Assembly: GCF_000801955.1 (NCBI RefSeq)
Contig: NZ_JSZO01000006.1
Coordinates: 158,957 to 222,956 of the forward strand
DNA from: Ralstonia sp. A12
GTDB taxonomy: Bacteria; Pseudomonadota; Gammaproteobacteria; Burkholderiales; Burkholderiaceae
Reading direction: 5' to 3'
DNA length: 64,000 nt
Position 1 is the stretch's first letter. Every line of letters starts with the position of its first letter. The notes below the pieces were generated by a model that worked only from the letters and a program-made list of their open reading frames with translations, made no database searches and had not been told where the DNA came from. Both the position numbers and the translations under genes were made by a program. Shown here in pieces: positions 36,354 to 50,925 of the stretch.

Positions 36354-37324
36354 TTGTGACCCTCGCTCTTCTGCAGGCGCAGCAGAAGCAGCTTGGACGC
36401 CGCCAGCACGATGAACGTGATGACGAACAGGATCAAGCCCAACTCCATCAGCGCGGCGGTGTGCAGGCCCTGGCCCGCTTCCGCAAACTCATTGGCCAGC
36501 GCGGAGGTGATGCTGTTGCCCGGCGAGAACAGCGACGCGTCGGACAGCAGGTTGGTGTTGCCGATCACGAACGTCACGGCCATGGTCTCGCCCAGAGCGC
36601 GGCCCAGACCCAGCATCACACCACCGATCACACCGGCCTTGGTGTACGGCAGCACCACGTTCCACATGACTTCCCACGTCGTGCAACCCACGCCGTAGGC
36701 GGATTCCTTGAGCAGCGTCGGCGTGATTTCGAACACGTCGCGCATCACCGCCGAGATGTACGGGATGATCATGATCGCCAGGATCACGCCAGCGCACAGC
36801 AGGCCGATACCGATCGGCGCGCCCTGGAACAGCGCCCCGATGACCGGGATCTTGCCGATAGTCGCAGCCAGCGGCTTTTGAAAGTACTCGCCGAAGATCG
36901 GCGCAAACACGAGCAGGCCCCACATGCCGTAGACGATGGACGGCACAGCAGCAAGCAGCTCGATGGCGGTACCCAGCGGTCGGCGCAACCAGGCCGGCGA
37001 CAGCTCGGTCAAAAACAGGGCAATGCCGAAGCTCACGGGCACGGCAATGATGAGCGCGATCAACGAAGTGACCAGCGTGCCGTAGACGGGCACGAGTGCG
37101 CCATAGATGTCGGAGGGCGGATCCCACTCCGAATTCCACAGGAACGACAGGCCGAATTTCTGGATCGAGGGCCAGGAGCTGATGATGAGCGAGACGATGA
37201 TGCCGCCCAGCAGCAGGAGCGTAACGATTGCAGCAAGGCGAGTCAGACCGCCAAACACCAAGTCGCCAGTGCGGCTTGGCGCCCGCATGCGGGAAGCGCC
37301 GGAAGAATCAGAGAGCGTGGCCAT
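36350..37324 (-). CDS. pstC: Phosphate ABC transporter permease PstC
   Basis: A 324-residue permease with six main helices; typical segments are [40 protein letters not shown] and [20 protein letters not shown] (EAA-like loop). It forms the transport channel with PstA. It lies 116 bp after pstS, the largest gap in the operon; I see no terminator there. It overlaps pstA by 4 bp. Confidence 0.95.
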   Translation of the reverse strand: MATLSDSSGASRMRAPSRTGDLVFGGLTRLAAIVTLLLLGGIIVSLIISSWPSIQKFGLSFLWNSEWDPPSDIYGALVPVYGTLVTSLIALIIAVPVSFGIALFLTELSPAWLRRPLGTAIELLAAVPSIVYGMWGLLVFAPIFGEYFQKPLAATIGKIPVIGALFQGAPIGIGLLCAGVILAIMIIPYISAVMRDVFEITPTLLKESAYGVGCTTWEVMWNVVLPYTKAGVIGGVMLGLGRALGETMAVTFVIGNTNLLSDASLFSPGNSITSALANEFAEAGQGLHTAALMELGLILFVITFIVLAASKLLLLRLQKSEGHK

Positions 37325-37440
37325 GAGGGAAACCGGTCAGCCGTGAGAGAAGCTGTTGAAATGGCGCGGGCGGCCGATCTGCACCGCCCGCCCGCACCTT
37401 GTGCTGCACTTATTTACGACACTTAGGCAGCGGGCAACGA

Positions 37441-38478
37441 TCAGTAGATCGCCTTACCCGACGCGTCCTTCACGCTCGACTTCCACGTGGCGCGAATCTG
37501 GTTCTTCACAGCATCCGGCAGCGGCACGTAGTCCAGACCCTTGGCAGCATCATCGCCACCCTTGTAGGCCCAGTCGAAGAACTTCATGACTTCAGCGCCC
37601 TGCTCCGGCTTGGCCTGGGTCTTGTGCAGCAGAATGAAGGTCGCACCAGCGATCGGCCATGCGTCCTTGCCCGGCTCGTCCGTCAGGATCTGGTAGTACG
37701 ACTTGCTCCACTCGGCGCCAGCAGCGGCAGCCTTGAACGCTTCAGCAGTCGGTTGCACGGTGGCGCCCGCCTTGTTCTGCAGGTTCACGTGGGTCATTTT
37801 GTTCTGCTTGGCGTAAGCGTACTCAACGTAGCCGATTGCGCCACCCAGACGCTGCACGAAAGCGGCCACGCCTTCGTTGCCCTTGCCGCCGGTGCCGATC
37901 GGCCAGTTCACGGTCGTGCCTTCGCCAACCTTGCCCTTCCACTCGGCGTTCACCTTCGACAGGTAGTTCGTGAAGATGAACGAGGTGCCCGAACCGTCAG
38001 CGCGGCGCACCACCAGGATGTCCTGGTCCGGCAGCGGAGCCTTCGGGTTCAGCTTGACGATGGCCGGATCGTTCCACTTCTTGATCTTGCCGAGGTAGAT
38101 GTCGCCCAGCACTTGGCCGTTCAGGGTCAGGCCGCTGATGGCTTGGCCCTTGGAGTCCTTCAGGTTGATCACCGGCACCACGCCGCCGATCACGGTCGGG
38201 AACTGGATCAGGCCGTCCTTGCTCAGCTCTTCGTCCTTCAGCGGCATGTCCGATGCGCCGAAGTCGACGGTTTTGGCGGTGATCTGCTTGATGCCGCCCG
38301 ACGAGCCGATACCTTGGTAGTTCACCTTGGCCTGGGTCGCCTTGTTGTAGTCGGCCGCCCACTTGTTGTAGACGGGGGCCGGGAACGTTGCACCAGCACC
38401 GGTGATGTCAACTGCGAATGCGGCACCAGCGAAAGCCAGCGCAGCCACGCCCGCGATTGCGGATTTAACCAGTTTCAT
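37441..38478 (-). CDS. pstS: Periplasmic phosphate-binding protein PstS
   Basis: A 345-residue exported binding protein: signal peptide [20 protein letters not shown] (cleavage after AFA), then [20 protein letters not shown], the PstS N-terminal hallmark, and phosphate contacts in [20 protein letters not shown] and [12 protein letters not shown]. It captures phosphate and delivers it to PstCA. It is the first gene of pstSCAB-phoU-phoB-phoR, headed by two Pho boxes and a -10. Confidence 0.96.
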   Translation of the reverse strand: MKLVKSAIAGVAALAFAGAAFAVDITGAGATFPAPVYNKWAADYNKATQAKVNYQGIGSSGGIKQITAKTVDFGASDMPLKDEELSKDGLIQFPTVIGGVVPVINLKDSKGQAISGLTLNGQVLGDIYLGKIKKWNDPAIVKLNPKAPLPDQDILVVRRADGSGTSFIFTNYLSKVNAEWKGKVGEGTTVNWPIGTGGKGNEGVAAFVQRLGGAIGYVEYAYAKQNKMTHVNLQNKAGATVQPTAEAFKAAAAGAEWSKSYYQILTDEPGKDAWPIAGATFILLHKTQAKPEQGAEVMKFFDWAYKGGDDAAKGLDYVPLPDAVKNQIRATWKSSVKDASGKAIY

Positions 38479-38504
38479 GTGTTCTCCAGAGGAGCGGTTG
38501 AGCG

Positions 38505-38521
38505 ATGACAGATTTTTGACA
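38505..38521 (-). promoter_or_regulatory. Pho box 2 (proximal) upstream of pstS
   Basis: On the minus strand, TGTCAAAAATCTGTCAT: two TGTCA units 11 bp apart with an AT-rich spacer, a strong match to the PhoB consensus. It lies between the predicted transcription start and the pstS ATG, so it may serve a second promoter or fine-tune the first. Confidence 0.7.
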
Positions 38522-38526
38522 CCCGA

Positions 38527-38559
38527 ACTTTAGGTCGCCCACATGACACTTCTGTGACA
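38527..38559 (-). promoter_or_regulatory. Pho box 1 and -10 of the pst operon promoter
   Basis: On the minus strand, TGTCACAGAAGTGTCAT (38559-38543) has TGTCA units 11 bp apart. Ten bases further on is TAAAGT (38532-38527), a good -10. A Pho box replacing the -35 at 10 bp from the -10 is the standard PhoB-activated layout. Confidence 0.75.
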
Positions 38560-38614
38560 ACACAAAAACTTCTCAGAACCGGCTTAAAACGCACGAAAGT
38601 CGGTCTTAAGGCAT

Positions 38615-38644
38615 AAAAAAAGCGGCGCAAGGGCCGCTTTTTTG
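38615..38644 (-). terminator. Terminator after glmM
   Basis: Stem AAAAAAAGCGGC with GCCGCTTTTTTT around a GCAAGG loop (38615-38644). It lies directly after glmM on the minus strand and shields the pst promoter from read-through. Confidence 0.88.
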
Positions 38645-38671
38645 TTGCTTCTGCAGCGTTCGTCCGGCAAT

Positions 38672-40015
38672 TTACTGGAACGTTGCCGCCAGGCGCTCTG
38701 CGTGCTGTGTAGCAAGGTCGGCATCCTGTGCCTCAACCATCACCCGCACAACGGGTTCGGTGCCGGACGGACGAATCAGCACCCGCCCCTTGCCGTTGAG
38801 CTCAGCCTCGCTGGTCTTCAGCGCAGCCTGCAGGCCAGCGTGCGACTTCCAGTCGAAACCCTTCTCGACGCGCACGTTGATCAGCTTTTGCGGAAACAGA
38901 CGGACACCGTCCAGCATCTCGTCCAGCGTTTGGCCGCTGCGACGCAATGCCGCAAGCACTTGCAGCGCCGAGATGATGCCGTCGCCCGTGCTGTGCTTGT
39001 CCAGGCACAGCAAATGGCCCGAACCCTCTCCGCCCAGCAGCCAGCCGTTCTTCTTCAGCTCTTCCAGCACATAGCGGTCGCCCACCTTGGCACGTACAAA
39101 TTCGACACCCTGCGCCTTGAGTGCCAGCTCCACAGCCAGGTTGGTCATGAGCGTGCCGACGGCACCCGGCACCGCCTGCCCCGCTGCGCGACGCGCCTGC
39201 ACCATCACGTAGAGCAGCTCATCGCCGTTGTACAGGCGGCCATTCCGATCGACCACTTGCAGGCGGTCAGCGTCGCCGTCGAAGGCCAAACCGATGTCGG
39301 CGCCATGCTCGCGCGTCGCTTCAACCAGCTTGCCGGGCGCTGTCGCACCGTAGCCGTCGTTGATGTTGCGGCCGTTCGGCTGATTGCCGATCGACACGAC
39401 ATCCGCGCCCAGCTCGTGGAAGACGTGCGGTGCAATGTGATACGCCGCACCATGCGCGCTATCCAGCACGACCTTCATGCCGAACAGGTTCAGATCATTC
39501 GGGAACGTGCTCTTGCAGAACTCGATGTAGCGGCCGGCGGCATCTTCAATACGGCGGGCACGACCCAGCGCGTCCGAAGCCGCGTACGCCATCGGCTTTT
39601 CCAGTTCGGCTTCGATCTGCAGTTCGGTCTCGTCCGGCAGCTTGTCGCCGCTGGCCGAGAAGAACTTGATGCCATTGTCATAGTAGGGATTGTGCGAGGC
39701 TGAGATCACCACACCCGCCGACAGGCGCAGCGCGCGCGTCAGATAGGCCACCCCAGGCGTCGGCAGCGGACCGCTCATCAGCACATCCACGCCAGCGGCC
39801 GTAAAGCCGGCTTCCAACGCCGCTTCCAGCATGTAGCCCGACAGGCGCGTGTCCTTGCCGATCAGCACGGTCGGCCGACCGTGGCCATGTGATTCGGCGC
39901 CGTGCGCCAGCACGCGGCCGGCAGCATAGCCAAGGCGCAGCACAAAGTCCGGCGTGATCGGGCTTTCGCCCACGCGTCCGCGAATGCCATCGGTGCCGAA
40001 ATACTTCCTGGACAT
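38672..40015 (-). CDS. glmM: Phosphoglucosamine mutase GlmM
   Basis: A 447-residue alpha-D-phosphohexomutase converting glucosamine-6-P to glucosamine-1-P for peptidoglycan and LPS. The start [20 protein letters not shown] is diagnostic; the phosphoserine loop [19 protein letters not shown] (near 100), the metal loop [14 protein letters not shown] and the phosphate loop [15 protein letters not shown] are intact. It follows folP by about 105 bp in the conserved ftsH-folP-glmM order. Confidence 0.97.
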   Translation of the reverse strand: MSRKYFGTDGIRGRVGESPITPDFVLRLGYAAGRVLAHGAESHGHGRPTVLIGKDTRLSGYMLEAALEAGFTAAGVDVLMSGPLPTPGVAYLTRALRLSAGVVISASHNPYYDNGIKFFSASGDKLPDETELQIEAELEKPMAYAASDALGRARRIEDAAGRYIEFCKSTFPNDLNLFGMKVVLDSAHGAAYHIAPHVFHELGADVVSIGNQPNGRNINDGYGATAPGKLVEATREHGADIGLAFDGDADRLQVVDRNGRLYNGDELLYVMVQARRAAGQAVPGAVGTLMTNLAVELALKAQGVEFVRAKVGDRYVLEELKKNGWLLGGEGSGHLLCLDKHSTGDGIISALQVLAALRRSGQTLDEMLDGVRLFPQKLINVRVEKGFDWKSHAGLQAALKTSEAELNGKGRVLIRPSGTEPVVRVMVEAQDADLATQHAERLAATFQ

Positions 40016-40121
40016 GGGGAATCTCTCCTGCAGAATGTTTCTTTATTGTTTGTAAGGTCCCGGCCGCTGCCGGGCAATCGTCTGTTCGCTCGACCCCGAC
40101 CGCGCTAGGCCAAAACGATCG

Positions 40122-40997
40122 TCATGCGAGCGGTGGATCAACCCGCTCGTGACGCATCGCCCACCAGACCTGCAGCGCCTCCACCGTCGGTCGCACATCG
40201 TGCACACGCACGATAAAAGCGCCCCGCTCCACTGCCAGCAACGCAGCCGCCACACTGGCGGTGATGCGTTCAGCCGGTGGTTTGCCGCCCAGCACTGCAC
40301 CCAGAGTCGATTTGCGCGACAGACCTGCCAGCAACGGCAACCCGATCCTCTCGAACTGCGCCAAGCGATTGAGCATGGTGAGATTGTGATCCGGCGTCTT
40401 GCCAAAGCCAAATCCCGGGTCCAGTGAGATGCGCTCGGCAGCTACTCCGGCAGCCAGCAGCGCCTCGGTCTGCGCGCGCAGGAAGGCCTCCACCTCGCCC
40501 ATCAGATCCGTGTAACTGGGCGATTCCTGCATCGTTTCAGGATCCCGCTGCATGTGCATCACGCACAGGCCTGCATTGCCCTTGGCCACAGCCTCAATCG
40601 CGCCGGGCCGGCGAAAACCCCAGATGTCGTTGATGAGATCAGCGCCGCCATCCAACGTGGCGCGCATCACCTCGGGCTTGTAAGTGTCGACGGACAGTGG
40701 CTTGCCGCAATCGCGCAGGGCCTCGACGATCGGCATCACACGGTCCAACTCTTCCTGCAAGCCTAGTGGTGCGGCGCCTGGCCGGCTCGATTCACCACCG
40801 ATGTCGATCATGTCGACACCCTCGGCGATCAGTAGCTCGGCATGCCGCAACGCTGTATCGCGGGTGGCATGCTGGCCGCCGTCAGAGAACGAATCGGGCG
40901 TGACGTTGAGGATGCCCATGACCAGCGGGCGCCGGTTACGTGCATAGCGAAAGCGTCCGCACTGGAAGTGCGTCGTTGCGGGAATGGAAGCAGACAA
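40122..40997 (-). CDS. folP: Dihydropteroate synthase FolP
   Basis: A 291-residue TIM-barrel enzyme joining pABA to 6-hydroxymethyl-dihydropterin pyrophosphate, the sulfonamide target. It shows both family signatures, GILNVTPDSFSDGGQH and DMIDIGGESSRPGA, plus LDPGFGFGKT and LLAGLSRKSTLGAV. The ATG at 40997 gives a normal-length N-terminus. It is 131 bp downstream of ftsH with a terminator in between, so it probably also has its own promoter. Confidence 0.97.
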   Translation of the reverse strand: MSASIPATTHFQCGRFRYARNRRPLVMGILNVTPDSFSDGGQHATRDTALRHAELLIAEGVDMIDIGGESSRPGAAPLGLQEELDRVMPIVEALRDCGKPLSVDTYKPEVMRATLDGGADLINDIWGFRRPGAIEAVAKGNAGLCVMHMQRDPETMQESPSYTDLMGEVEAFLRAQTEALLAAGVAAERISLDPGFGFGKTPDHNLTMLNRLAQFERIGLPLLAGLSRKSTLGAVLGGKPPAERITASVAAALLAVERGAFIVRVHDVRPTVEALQVWWAMRHERVDPPLA

Positions 40998-41062
40998 GAT
41001 ATGCAGATCAGAATGCAGCGCAGGACCGGAATGCTACGCCAGGCATGCCCAAAAAGCGTCAA

Positions 41063-41090
41063 CAAAAAAGCCGGTGCGCGTGCACCGGCT
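41063..41090 (-). terminator. Terminator after ftsH
   Basis: 9-bp perfect stem AGCCGGTGC (41069-41077) and GCACCGGCT (41082-41090), loop GCGT; on the minus strand it is followed by a run of T (complement of 41063-41068). Confidence 0.82.
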
Positions 41091-41128
41091 CTTCTGCGCT
41101 GCCCTCGGGGCAACAAACTACAACATCA

Positions 41129-43012
41129 TCACGCCGTGGCTGGCACGTTGCCCGGGTTCGCGGCGGGCGTACCGCCACCCGGTGGGGTGCTGCCGCCACC
41201 GGTCGAGCCGTAGCGCGGTGGGCGCGGCGGCTTGCCGTCCATGATGTCGTTGACCTGGTCTGCGTCGATGGTTTCCCATTCGAGCAGCGCGGCAGTCATG
41301 GCTTCCACCTTGTCACGATTCGCTTCCAGCAGGCCCTTGGCCAAGGCGTATTGCTCGTCAACAATGCGGCGGATTTCCGCGTCGACCTTTTGCTGGGTCG
41401 CTTCAGACACCGTCTTCGATGCCATGCGGCCGAAGAAACCGTCCTGCTCGGTGTCGACATACACCATGGTGCCGAGCGTATCGCTCATGCCATAGCGCGT
41501 CACCATGTCGCGGGCCATCTTGGTGGCGCGCTCAAAGTCGTTGGAGGCACCGGTGCTCATCGCGCCCAGGAACACCTCTTCCGCAGCACGCCCGCCAAAC
41601 AGAATGGCGACCTCTTCAAGCATCGTGTCCTTGTAGGCGTAATGCTTGTCGTGCTCCGGCAACTGCCAGGTCAAACCGCCAGCCCAGCCGCGCGGCATGA
41701 TCGTGACCTTGTGCACCGGGTCAGCCTTCGGCAGCAGCTTCGCAACCACTGCGTGGCCCGACTCGTGGTACGCCGTGGCCTTGCGTTCCTCTTCGCGAAT
41801 CACGGCCGACTTGCGCTCCGGACCCATGTAGATCTTGTCCTTGGCGTCTTCGAAGTCCTGCATATCGACCACACGCTTGTTACGGCGCGCAGCGAAGAGC
41901 GCAGCTTCGTTCACCAGGTTAGCAAGGTCAGCACCCGAGAAGCCCGGCGTGCCACGTGCCAGCACCGATGCGTCGACGTCGTTGCCGATCGGCACCTTGC
42001 GCATGTGCACCTTGAGGATCTGCTCGCGGCCGCGAATATCCGGCAGGCCAACGTAGACCTGACGGTCGAAACGGCCCGGGCGCAGCAGCGCCTTGTCGAG
42101 CACATCTGCACGGTTGGTCGCGGCGATGACGATCACACCCGAGTTGGCTTCAAAGCCGTCCATCTCGACCAGCATCTGGTTCAGGGTCTGCTCGCGCTCG
42201 TCGTTGCCGCCGCCCATGCCAGCGCCACGATGGCGGCCGACCGCGTCGATTTCATCGATGAACACGATGCAAGGCGCTTGCTTCTTGGCGTTCTCGAACA
42301 TGTCGCGCACACGGGCCGCGCCCACGCCGACAAACATTTCAACGAAGTCCGAACCGGAGATGCTGAAGAACGGCACCTTGGCTTCGCCAGCAATGGCACG
42401 CGCCAGCAGCGTCTTACCGGTACCCGGGGGGCCCACCAGCAGCACGCCACGCGGGATGCGCCCGCCCAGCTTCTGGAACTTCTGCGGATCCTTCAGGAAA
42501 TCGACCAGCTCGACGACTTCTTCCTTCGATTCGTCACACCCTGCCACGTCAGCAAACGTGACGCTGTTGTTGTTCTCGTCGATCAACCGCGCTCGGGATT
42601 TACCAAACGAGAAGGCGCCGCCTTTCCCACCGCCCTGCATCTGCCGCATCATGTAGAACCAGAACACGATGATCAGCAGCGTCGGACCGAGATAGGTCAG
42701 TATCGAATAGAAAATATTGGGCTCGTCTTCGGCCTTACCGGTCACCTGCACGCCGTACTTCATCAGGTCGCCGACCATCCAGATGTCGCCCGGCGAGATG
42801 ATGGAATACTTGTTGCCCTCGTTGGGCGTGACCAGCAGCGTACGGCCCTGCACTTCAACGCGCTTGACCTTGCCGGCCTTCGCGTCGTCCATGAATTGCG
42901 AGTACGTCACACCTTCTTGGGTGCGCGGCTTGTCGAACTGCTTGAAGACGGTGAACAGCACCAAGGCAATCACCAGCCAGATGGCCGCCTTCTGAAACCA
43001 GTTGTTATTCAA
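41129..43012 (-). CDS. ftsH: ATP-dependent zinc metalloprotease FtsH
   Basis: A 627-residue membrane AAA+ protease for quality control of membrane and short-lived proteins. Two N-terminal helices (about 8-25 and 103-122) flank a small periplasmic domain; Walker [12 protein letters not shown], Walker [11 protein letters not shown], second region of homology [20 protein letters not shown], zinc motif HESGHA. The C-terminus is Gly/Pro-rich ([18 protein letters not shown]), a flexible tail. It follows rlmE by 130 bp, the universal rlmE-ftsH order. Confidence 0.97.
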   Translation of the reverse strand: MNNNWFQKAAIWLVIALVLFTVFKQFDKPRTQEGVTYSQFMDDAKAGKVKRVEVQGRTLLVTPNEGNKYSIISPGDIWMVGDLMKYGVQVTGKAEDEPNIFYSILTYLGPTLLIIVFWFYMMRQMQGGGKGGAFSFGKSRARLIDENNNSVTFADVAGCDESKEEVVELVDFLKDPQKFQKLGGRIPRGVLLVGPPGTGKTLLARAIAGEAKVPFFSISGSDFVEMFVGVGAARVRDMFENAKKQAPCIVFIDEIDAVGRHRGAGMGGGNDEREQTLNQMLVEMDGFEANSGVIVIAATNRADVLDKALLRPGRFDRQVYVGLPDIRGREQILKVHMRKVPIGNDVDASVLARGTPGFSGADLANLVNEAALFAARRNKRVVDMQDFEDAKDKIYMGPERKSAVIREEERKATAYHESGHAVVAKLLPKADPVHKVTIMPRGWAGGLTWQLPEHDKHYAYKDTMLEEVAILFGGRAAEEVFLGAMSTGASNDFERATKMARDMVTRYGMSDTLGTMVYVDTEQDGFFGRMASKTVSEATQQKVDAEIRRIVDEQYALAKGLLEANRDKVEAMTAALLEWETIDADQVNDIMDGKPPRPPRYGSTGGGSTPPGGGTPAANPGNVPATA

Positions 43013-43142
43013 GGCGAGACTCCTTTAGAAATGCCTTGACGGGATGCTTGGCATTGTAATGCACGGATACCGCCGCGGGTTGATTGCCCGCAAGACCGTC
43101 GGCACCTGACCTTGTCACCCGACCTTTCCTGAGTAACGTCCG

Positions 43143-43808
43143 TCAGCCCGGATGCTTGAGCTGGCGGCCCAGCAGGAACGTCTCGGACGACTTGTCGCGG
43201 GAGGCCTTGGGCTTGCGTGGCGCCACGATCTTGAAATGGCGCTTGAACATCTCGACGATCTGACTATAGCCGCTGCCGTGGAAACATTTGATCAGCAGCG
43301 CGCCCTCAGGTTTCAGATGTGCCATGGCAAATTCCACGGCCAGCTCGGCGATGTGCTCCATGCGCGCGGCGTCCGCCGACGCCACACCCGAGAGATTGGG
43401 GGCCATATCGGACAAAACAAGGTCCACTTTGCCCCCGCCGGTGGCTTCCAGCGTGATTTCTTCGAGTTGCCGGAAGACCTCGTCCTCACGGAAGTCACCT
43501 TGGATGAAAGCGACGTCCGCAATAGCCTCCATCGGCAGGATGTCGATGGCGACGATGGCGCCGTCGATGCGGCCGTCCTTGGCACGCGGCGAGGCGGCCA
43601 GCTTGTTGCGCACGTACTGGCTCCAGCTGCCCGGCGCAGCACCCAGATCGACGATGACCTGGCCCGGCTTGATCAGCTTGTCCTGCTCGTCGATCTCCTT
43701 GAGCTTGTAGGCGGCGCGCGCGCGGTAACCCTCGCGCTGCGCCAGCTTCACGTACGGATCGTTGATATGGTCGTGCAGCCACGACTGGTTGAACTTGTTC
43801 TTTGCCAT
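43143..43808 (-). CDS. rlmE: 23S rRNA 2'-O-methyltransferase RlmE (FtsJ/RrmJ)
   Basis: A 221-residue SAM-dependent enzyme methylating U2552 of 23S rRNA. SAM motif [16 protein letters not shown], then [14 protein letters not shown] and [18 protein letters not shown]; the K-D-K-E catalytic set is recognisable (YKLKEID, LSDMAP, LIKCF, SSETFLL). The ATG at 43808 ([11 protein letters not shown]) matches the family start; an in-frame ATG at 43844 is less likely. Divergent from yhbY, which is common in proteobacteria. Confidence 0.95.
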   Translation of the reverse strand: MAKNKFNQSWLHDHINDPYVKLAQREGYRARAAYKLKEIDEQDKLIKPGQVIVDLGAAPGSWSQYVRNKLAASPRAKDGRIDGAIVAIDILPMEAIADVAFIQGDFREDEVFRQLEEITLEATGGGKVDLVLSDMAPNLSGVASADAARMEHIAELAVEFAMAHLKPEGALLIKCFHGSGYSQIVEMFKRHFKIVAPRKPKASRDKSSETFLLGRQLKHPG

Positions 43809-43904
43809 CGAATTGGTTGCCTCGCCGCCTAAAAATGGCGGCAAGGGCTGATTTTGGCGGATAATACGCGCCGTTTGTCTTTTTGCGCGATCCCGCCCTC
43901 ATTT

Positions 43905-44405
43905 ATGCCTGCCCTCATCCTCACCCCTGCCCAACGATCGGAACTGCGCTCGGAAGCGCATGCACTGAACCCGGTCGTCATCATCGGTGCGGAGGGTCTG
44001 ACCAAGGCCGTTCTGGCCGAAATCGACCGCTCGCTGGCGTCCCACGGGCTGATCAAGATCCGCGTGTTCGGCGATGACCGCGAAGCACGCATCGAACTCT
44101 ATGACACCATCTGCGCCCGCCTGCAGGCTGCACCCGTGCAGCACATCGGCAAGCTCCTGGTGATCTGGCGCGAAGGTCCGGCGTACCTGAAGGAAAACCA
44201 GCCGAAGGACCTCAAGCCGCCTCGCAAGACCACCGTTGGCGCCGGCCCGCGTTCCGTCACGGTGCGCAAGGCGAATCCGAACGCCACGCGCCGCCCGAAG
44301 CCGGTTCGCCTGAGCGTGCTCGGCAACGAGCGCGTCACCGCCGGTGGCAACGTCAAACGCGCCAAACCGCGCCAAACCAGCCAGAAGAAGAAGGCACTGT
44401 CCTGA
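43905..44405 (+). CDS. yhbY: YhbY/CRM-domain RNA-binding ribosome-assembly protein
   Basis: A 166-residue protein. Residues about 5-95 form the CRM/YhbY domain (LTPAQRSELRSEAHALNPVV, then GLTKAVLAEIDRSLASHGLI and the GxxG-like loop before KLLVIWREG), which binds pre-50S particles. The remaining 70 residues are a basic, disordered tail (KPPRKTT..., ...QTSQKKKALS) that E. coli YhbY lacks and that probably adds RNA contacts. The ATG at 43905 is used. GATAAT at 43859 could be its -10. Divergent from rlmE. Confidence 0.9.
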   Translation: MPALILTPAQRSELRSEAHALNPVVIIGAEGLTKAVLAEIDRSLASHGLIKIRVFGDDREARIELYDTICARLQAAPVQHIGKLLVIWREGPAYLKENQPKDLKPPRKTTVGAGPRSVTVRKANPNATRRPKPVRLSVLGNERVTAGGNVKRAKPRQTSQKKKALS

Positions 44406-44425
44406 TTCCGCCCTGCACAAAAAAC

Positions 44426-44454
44426 GACCGGCATTTCAGCCGGTCTTTTTTTTT
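44426..44454. terminator. Terminator between yhbY and the DUF4149 gene
   Basis: Stem GACCGGC (44426-44432) and GCCGGTC (44439-44445), loop ATTTCA, followed by nine T; an A-run on the 5' side makes it usable from both directions. Confidence 0.88.
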
Positions 44455-44457
44455 GCC

Positions 44458-44925
44458 TCAGGCGGACTGCCGCAATCCAGCTGCTTTCCAGATCAGCGCG
44501 AGGCCAAGCAGACTTTGCGCCAGATAGAACACGCTCGACACACCATGCAACATGCCGAACCGAGCACGGTAAGGCGAATCGCCCACTGCAACGCCAAGCG
44601 CATCAGCCTGCTCGCGCAGCGAGGCCATGAACGGCTGCAGGCCGAAATAGCCCACCAGCACGCACACCAGCATCGCCAGCACCAGCCAGCGCAGCCGCTT
44701 GTAACCGTCCTGCCCGCGCCGCACCAACGCCGTGGCAGCCAACAGCAGCAAACAGCCTGCTGCCAGACCGATCCACGCTTCTGCGTGGAACAGCCGGCCA
44801 GCAATCGAACCGGCCAACTGACGGTCATCCAGCATGGCAAACAGCGTCGGGGCGACGATGTAGCCGATGGTCCAGAGCGATCCGCACCATACCGTGGCAA
44901 GCAACTGAAAGAAGCGCTGGGGCAT
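44458..44925 (-). CDS. DUF4149 membrane protein
   Basis: A 155-residue integral membrane protein with four hydrophobic helices (about 8-30, 48-70, 78-98, 130-148). SLWTIGYIVAPTLFAMLDDR near the N-terminus is the DUF4149 hallmark. The function is unknown; the family is usually next to greA/carB or yhbY in betaproteobacteria. It is 24 bp downstream of greA on the same strand, so the two are probably co-transcribed. Confidence 0.82.
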   Translation of the reverse strand: MPQRFFQLLATVWCGSLWTIGYIVAPTLFAMLDDRQLAGSIAGRLFHAEAWIGLAAGCLLLLAATALVRRGQDGYKRLRWLVLAMLVCVLVGYFGLQPFMASLREQADALGVAVGDSPYRARFGMLHGVSSVFYLAQSLLGLALIWKAAGLRQSA

Positions 44926-44949
44926 GGTGGTCGTTCCGGCCGGAGATAG

Positions 44950-45426
<477 letters not shown>

Positions 45427-45446
45427 GTTGAGTAATTCGGGATCAC

Positions 45447-45507
45447 AAAAAAATCAGCCGCTGCGAAGCGGGAGGGCGCGTAGCGCACACCCGCCTGACG
45501 GCGGCTG
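45447..45507 (-). terminator. Long-stem terminator after carB
   Basis: Outer stem CAGCCGC (45455-45461) and GCGGCTG (45501-45507) with a GC-rich inner loop, followed on the minus strand by seven T (complement of 45447-45453). It closes the car operon just upstream of greA. Confidence 0.7.
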
Positions 45508-45621
45508 TCGTTGTTTTGACACGGACGCTGTAGTGTAGGCGAACCGCCTAGAGGCGGCAACTGCCGCCCCCAGGGGCTCTAGCCGCGACGCTATGCCGCG
45601 TCGCCGGGCCTGATCGACACC

Positions 45622-48867
<3,246 letters not shown>

Positions 48868-48883
48868 AACCCGCTCGATTCGA

Positions 48884-49558
48884 TTAATTCAGTGTGGCCG
48901 TCGCCAGCTTGGCGGAAAAGCCGATAAACATGGCGCCGACGCCGCTGCTCATACCGGCAGACAGACGTCGTCGCGCGCGGAACGCCGCGGCCAGCCGCGC
49001 GCCCACGAAGATGATGGTGGTCAGGTACAGGAAGCTGCAGATCTGGCAGACCAGCCCCAGGACGACGAACGACACGGCAGGCATGCCGTAGTGCGGATCG
49101 ACGAACTGGATGAAGAACGAGATGAAGAACAGGATCGCCTTCGGGTTCAGCAAGCTGATGATCAGCGCCTTCTTGAACGGATGCGATTCATCGGCCGGGG
49201 CCGCACTCTGCTCGACAGACTCACCTGCCTTGCGCGCGCGCCAACTGCGCACTGCGCCGCGCAGCATCTGCAGACCGATCCACGACAGGTACGCCGCGCC
49301 GATGTACTTCACGACGTAGAACAGCGCCGGACTCGCCTTCAACAGCGAAGCCACGCCCGCCGCTGACAGCACCATCAGGATGGCATCGCCCAGGAACACA
49401 CCGCACGCACCCTGGTAACCCGCGCGCACACCGCGGCGGGCCGCCACCGACAGCACATACATCGAGTTCGGCCCCGGCAGCAGCACGATGAAGATCGTGC
49501 CGAGCAGGAAGGTCCAGAACTCGGTGATGCCGAAGTGGGCGAGCATGAAGGCGTTCAT
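48884..49558 (-). CDS. LysE/RhtB-family amino-acid exporter (LeuE-like)
   Basis: A 224-residue RhtB/LysE-type exporter with six or so hydrophobic segments: [20 protein letters not shown] near the start and [20 protein letters not shown] in the middle are the family marks. It resembles LeuE (leucine efflux), substrate not certain. It is set between carA and carB, 16 bp from each, in the same direction, so it must be co-expressed with carbamoyl-phosphate synthesis, which feeds arginine and pyrimidine pathways. Confidence 0.88.
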   Translation of the reverse strand: MNAFMLAHFGITEFWTFLLGTIFIVLLPGPNSMYVLSVAARRGVRAGYQGACGVFLGDAILMVLSAAGVASLLKASPALFYVVKYIGAAYLSWIGLQMLRGAVRSWRARKAGESVEQSAAPADESHPFKKALIISLLNPKAILFFISFFIQFVDPHYGMPAVSFVVLGLVCQICSFLYLTTIIFVGARLAAAFRARRRLSAGMSSGVGAMFIGFSAKLATATLN

Positions 49559-49574
49559 GGCGATGACCTTGGAT

Positions 49575-50711
49575 TTACTGCTTGCGCTCGTCCATCGCCG
49601 CGGTAAAGCGATCGAACAGATAGCCGATGTCGTGCGGGCCAGGCGAGGCTTCCGGGTGACCCTGGAAGCAGAACGCCGGACGGTCGGTCAACTCGAAGCC
49701 CTGCAGCGTGCCGTCGAACAGCGAGACGTGCGTCACACGTGCGTTGGCCGGCAGCGATTCCGGATCCACCGCAAAACCGTGGTTCTGCGAGGTGATGACC
49801 ACGCGGCCGTCTTGCAGATCCTTGACCGGGTGATTCGCGCCGTGGTGGCCCGTCTTCATCTTGAGCGTCTTGCCACCGACGGCCAGACCCATGATCTGGT
49901 GACCCAGGCAGATGCCGAACGTCGGCAGACGACGCTCCAGGAATTCCTTGGCAGCAGCGATGGCGTAATCGCACGGTTCCGGATCGCCAGGGCCGTTGGA
50001 GAGGAACACGCCATCCGGGTTGTGCGCCAGTACATCGGCGGCGCTGGTTTGCGCCGGCACCACCGTCACGCGGCAGCCGCGCTCGGCCAGCATGCGCAGG
50101 ATGTTGTACTTCACGCCGAAGTCATACGCGACCACGTGGTACTTCGGGGCTTCCTGCTTGCCGTAACCGCGGCCCAGTTCCCATTCGGTCTGGGTCCACT
50201 CGTACGGCTGCGTCACGGACACCACCTTGGCCAGGTCCATGCCCGACAGGCCCGGGAACGAGCGTGCCAGGTCGATGGCCTTCTGCACGTTGTCTTCGCC
50301 AGCCAGAATGCAACCGTTCTGGGCGCCCTTCTCGCGCAGGATGCGGGTCAGCTTACGGGTGTCGATCCCGGCAATGGCCACGACCTTCTCGCCCTTCAGG
50401 TAATGAGAGAGCGAATGTTCTTTACGGAAGTTCGACGCGAGGATCGGCAGATCCTTGATGATGAGGCCGGCGGCATGGACTTTCGTGGCTTCGACGTCCT
50501 CACGGTTCACCCCCACGTTACCGATATGCGGGTACGTGAGCGTGACGATCTGGCGCGAGTAGCTCGGATCGGTAAGGATTTCCTGATAGCCGGTGATGGC
50601 GGTGTTGAACACCACTTCGCCGATCGTATGACCGGCCGCACCGATGGAATAGCCACGAAAGACCGTGCCGTCTGCAAGCGCAAGAATGGCGGGCGGGAAA
50701 GACGGCAACAC
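49575..50711 (-). CDS. carA: Carbamoyl-phosphate synthase small subunit CarA
   Basis: A 378-residue class I glutamine amidotransferase subunit that hands ammonia to CarB. The N-terminal CPSase domain begins [20 protein letters not shown]; the amidotransferase domain carries the Cys nucleophile in [13 protein letters not shown] and the His-Glu pair in [13 protein letters not shown]. The GTG at 50711 is preferred because AGGAG lies 6 bp upstream. First gene of the car operon, with a leader of about 200 nt from its predicted promoter. Confidence 0.96.
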   Translation of the reverse strand: MLPSFPPAILALADGTVFRGYSIGAAGHTIGEVVFNTAITGYQEILTDPSYSRQIVTLTYPHIGNVGVNREDVEATKVHAAGLIIKDLPILASNFRKEHSLSHYLKGEKVVAIAGIDTRKLTRILREKGAQNGCILAGEDNVQKAIDLARSFPGLSGMDLAKVVSVTQPYEWTQTEWELGRGYGKQEAPKYHVVAYDFGVKYNILRMLAERGCRVTVVPAQTSAADVLAHNPDGVFLSNGPGDPEPCDYAIAAAKEFLERRLPTFGICLGHQIMGLAVGGKTLKMKTGHHGANHPVKDLQDGRVVITSQNHGFAVDPESLPANARVTHVSLFDGTLQGFELTDRPAFCFQGHPEASPGPHDIGYLFDRFTAAMDERKQ

Positions 50712-50925
50712 GGGTAGCTCCTGCTGGATTCACCCTGTGCCGACCTGAACACCTTGGCGCCGAAGCGGAATTCCGGCTGCGCGGAATCCAGGCCGTTTGC
50801 GCGTCGGGACTGGGGCTGGGCGAAACTCACCAGAAATCACCAAGAAACGAGGCAGACGGGGCGGTAGGCGGGAGGTAGGAAGCGGTTGGCGCTAGGGTGA
50901 TGGGTTTCTGAACTCAAACCTGACA

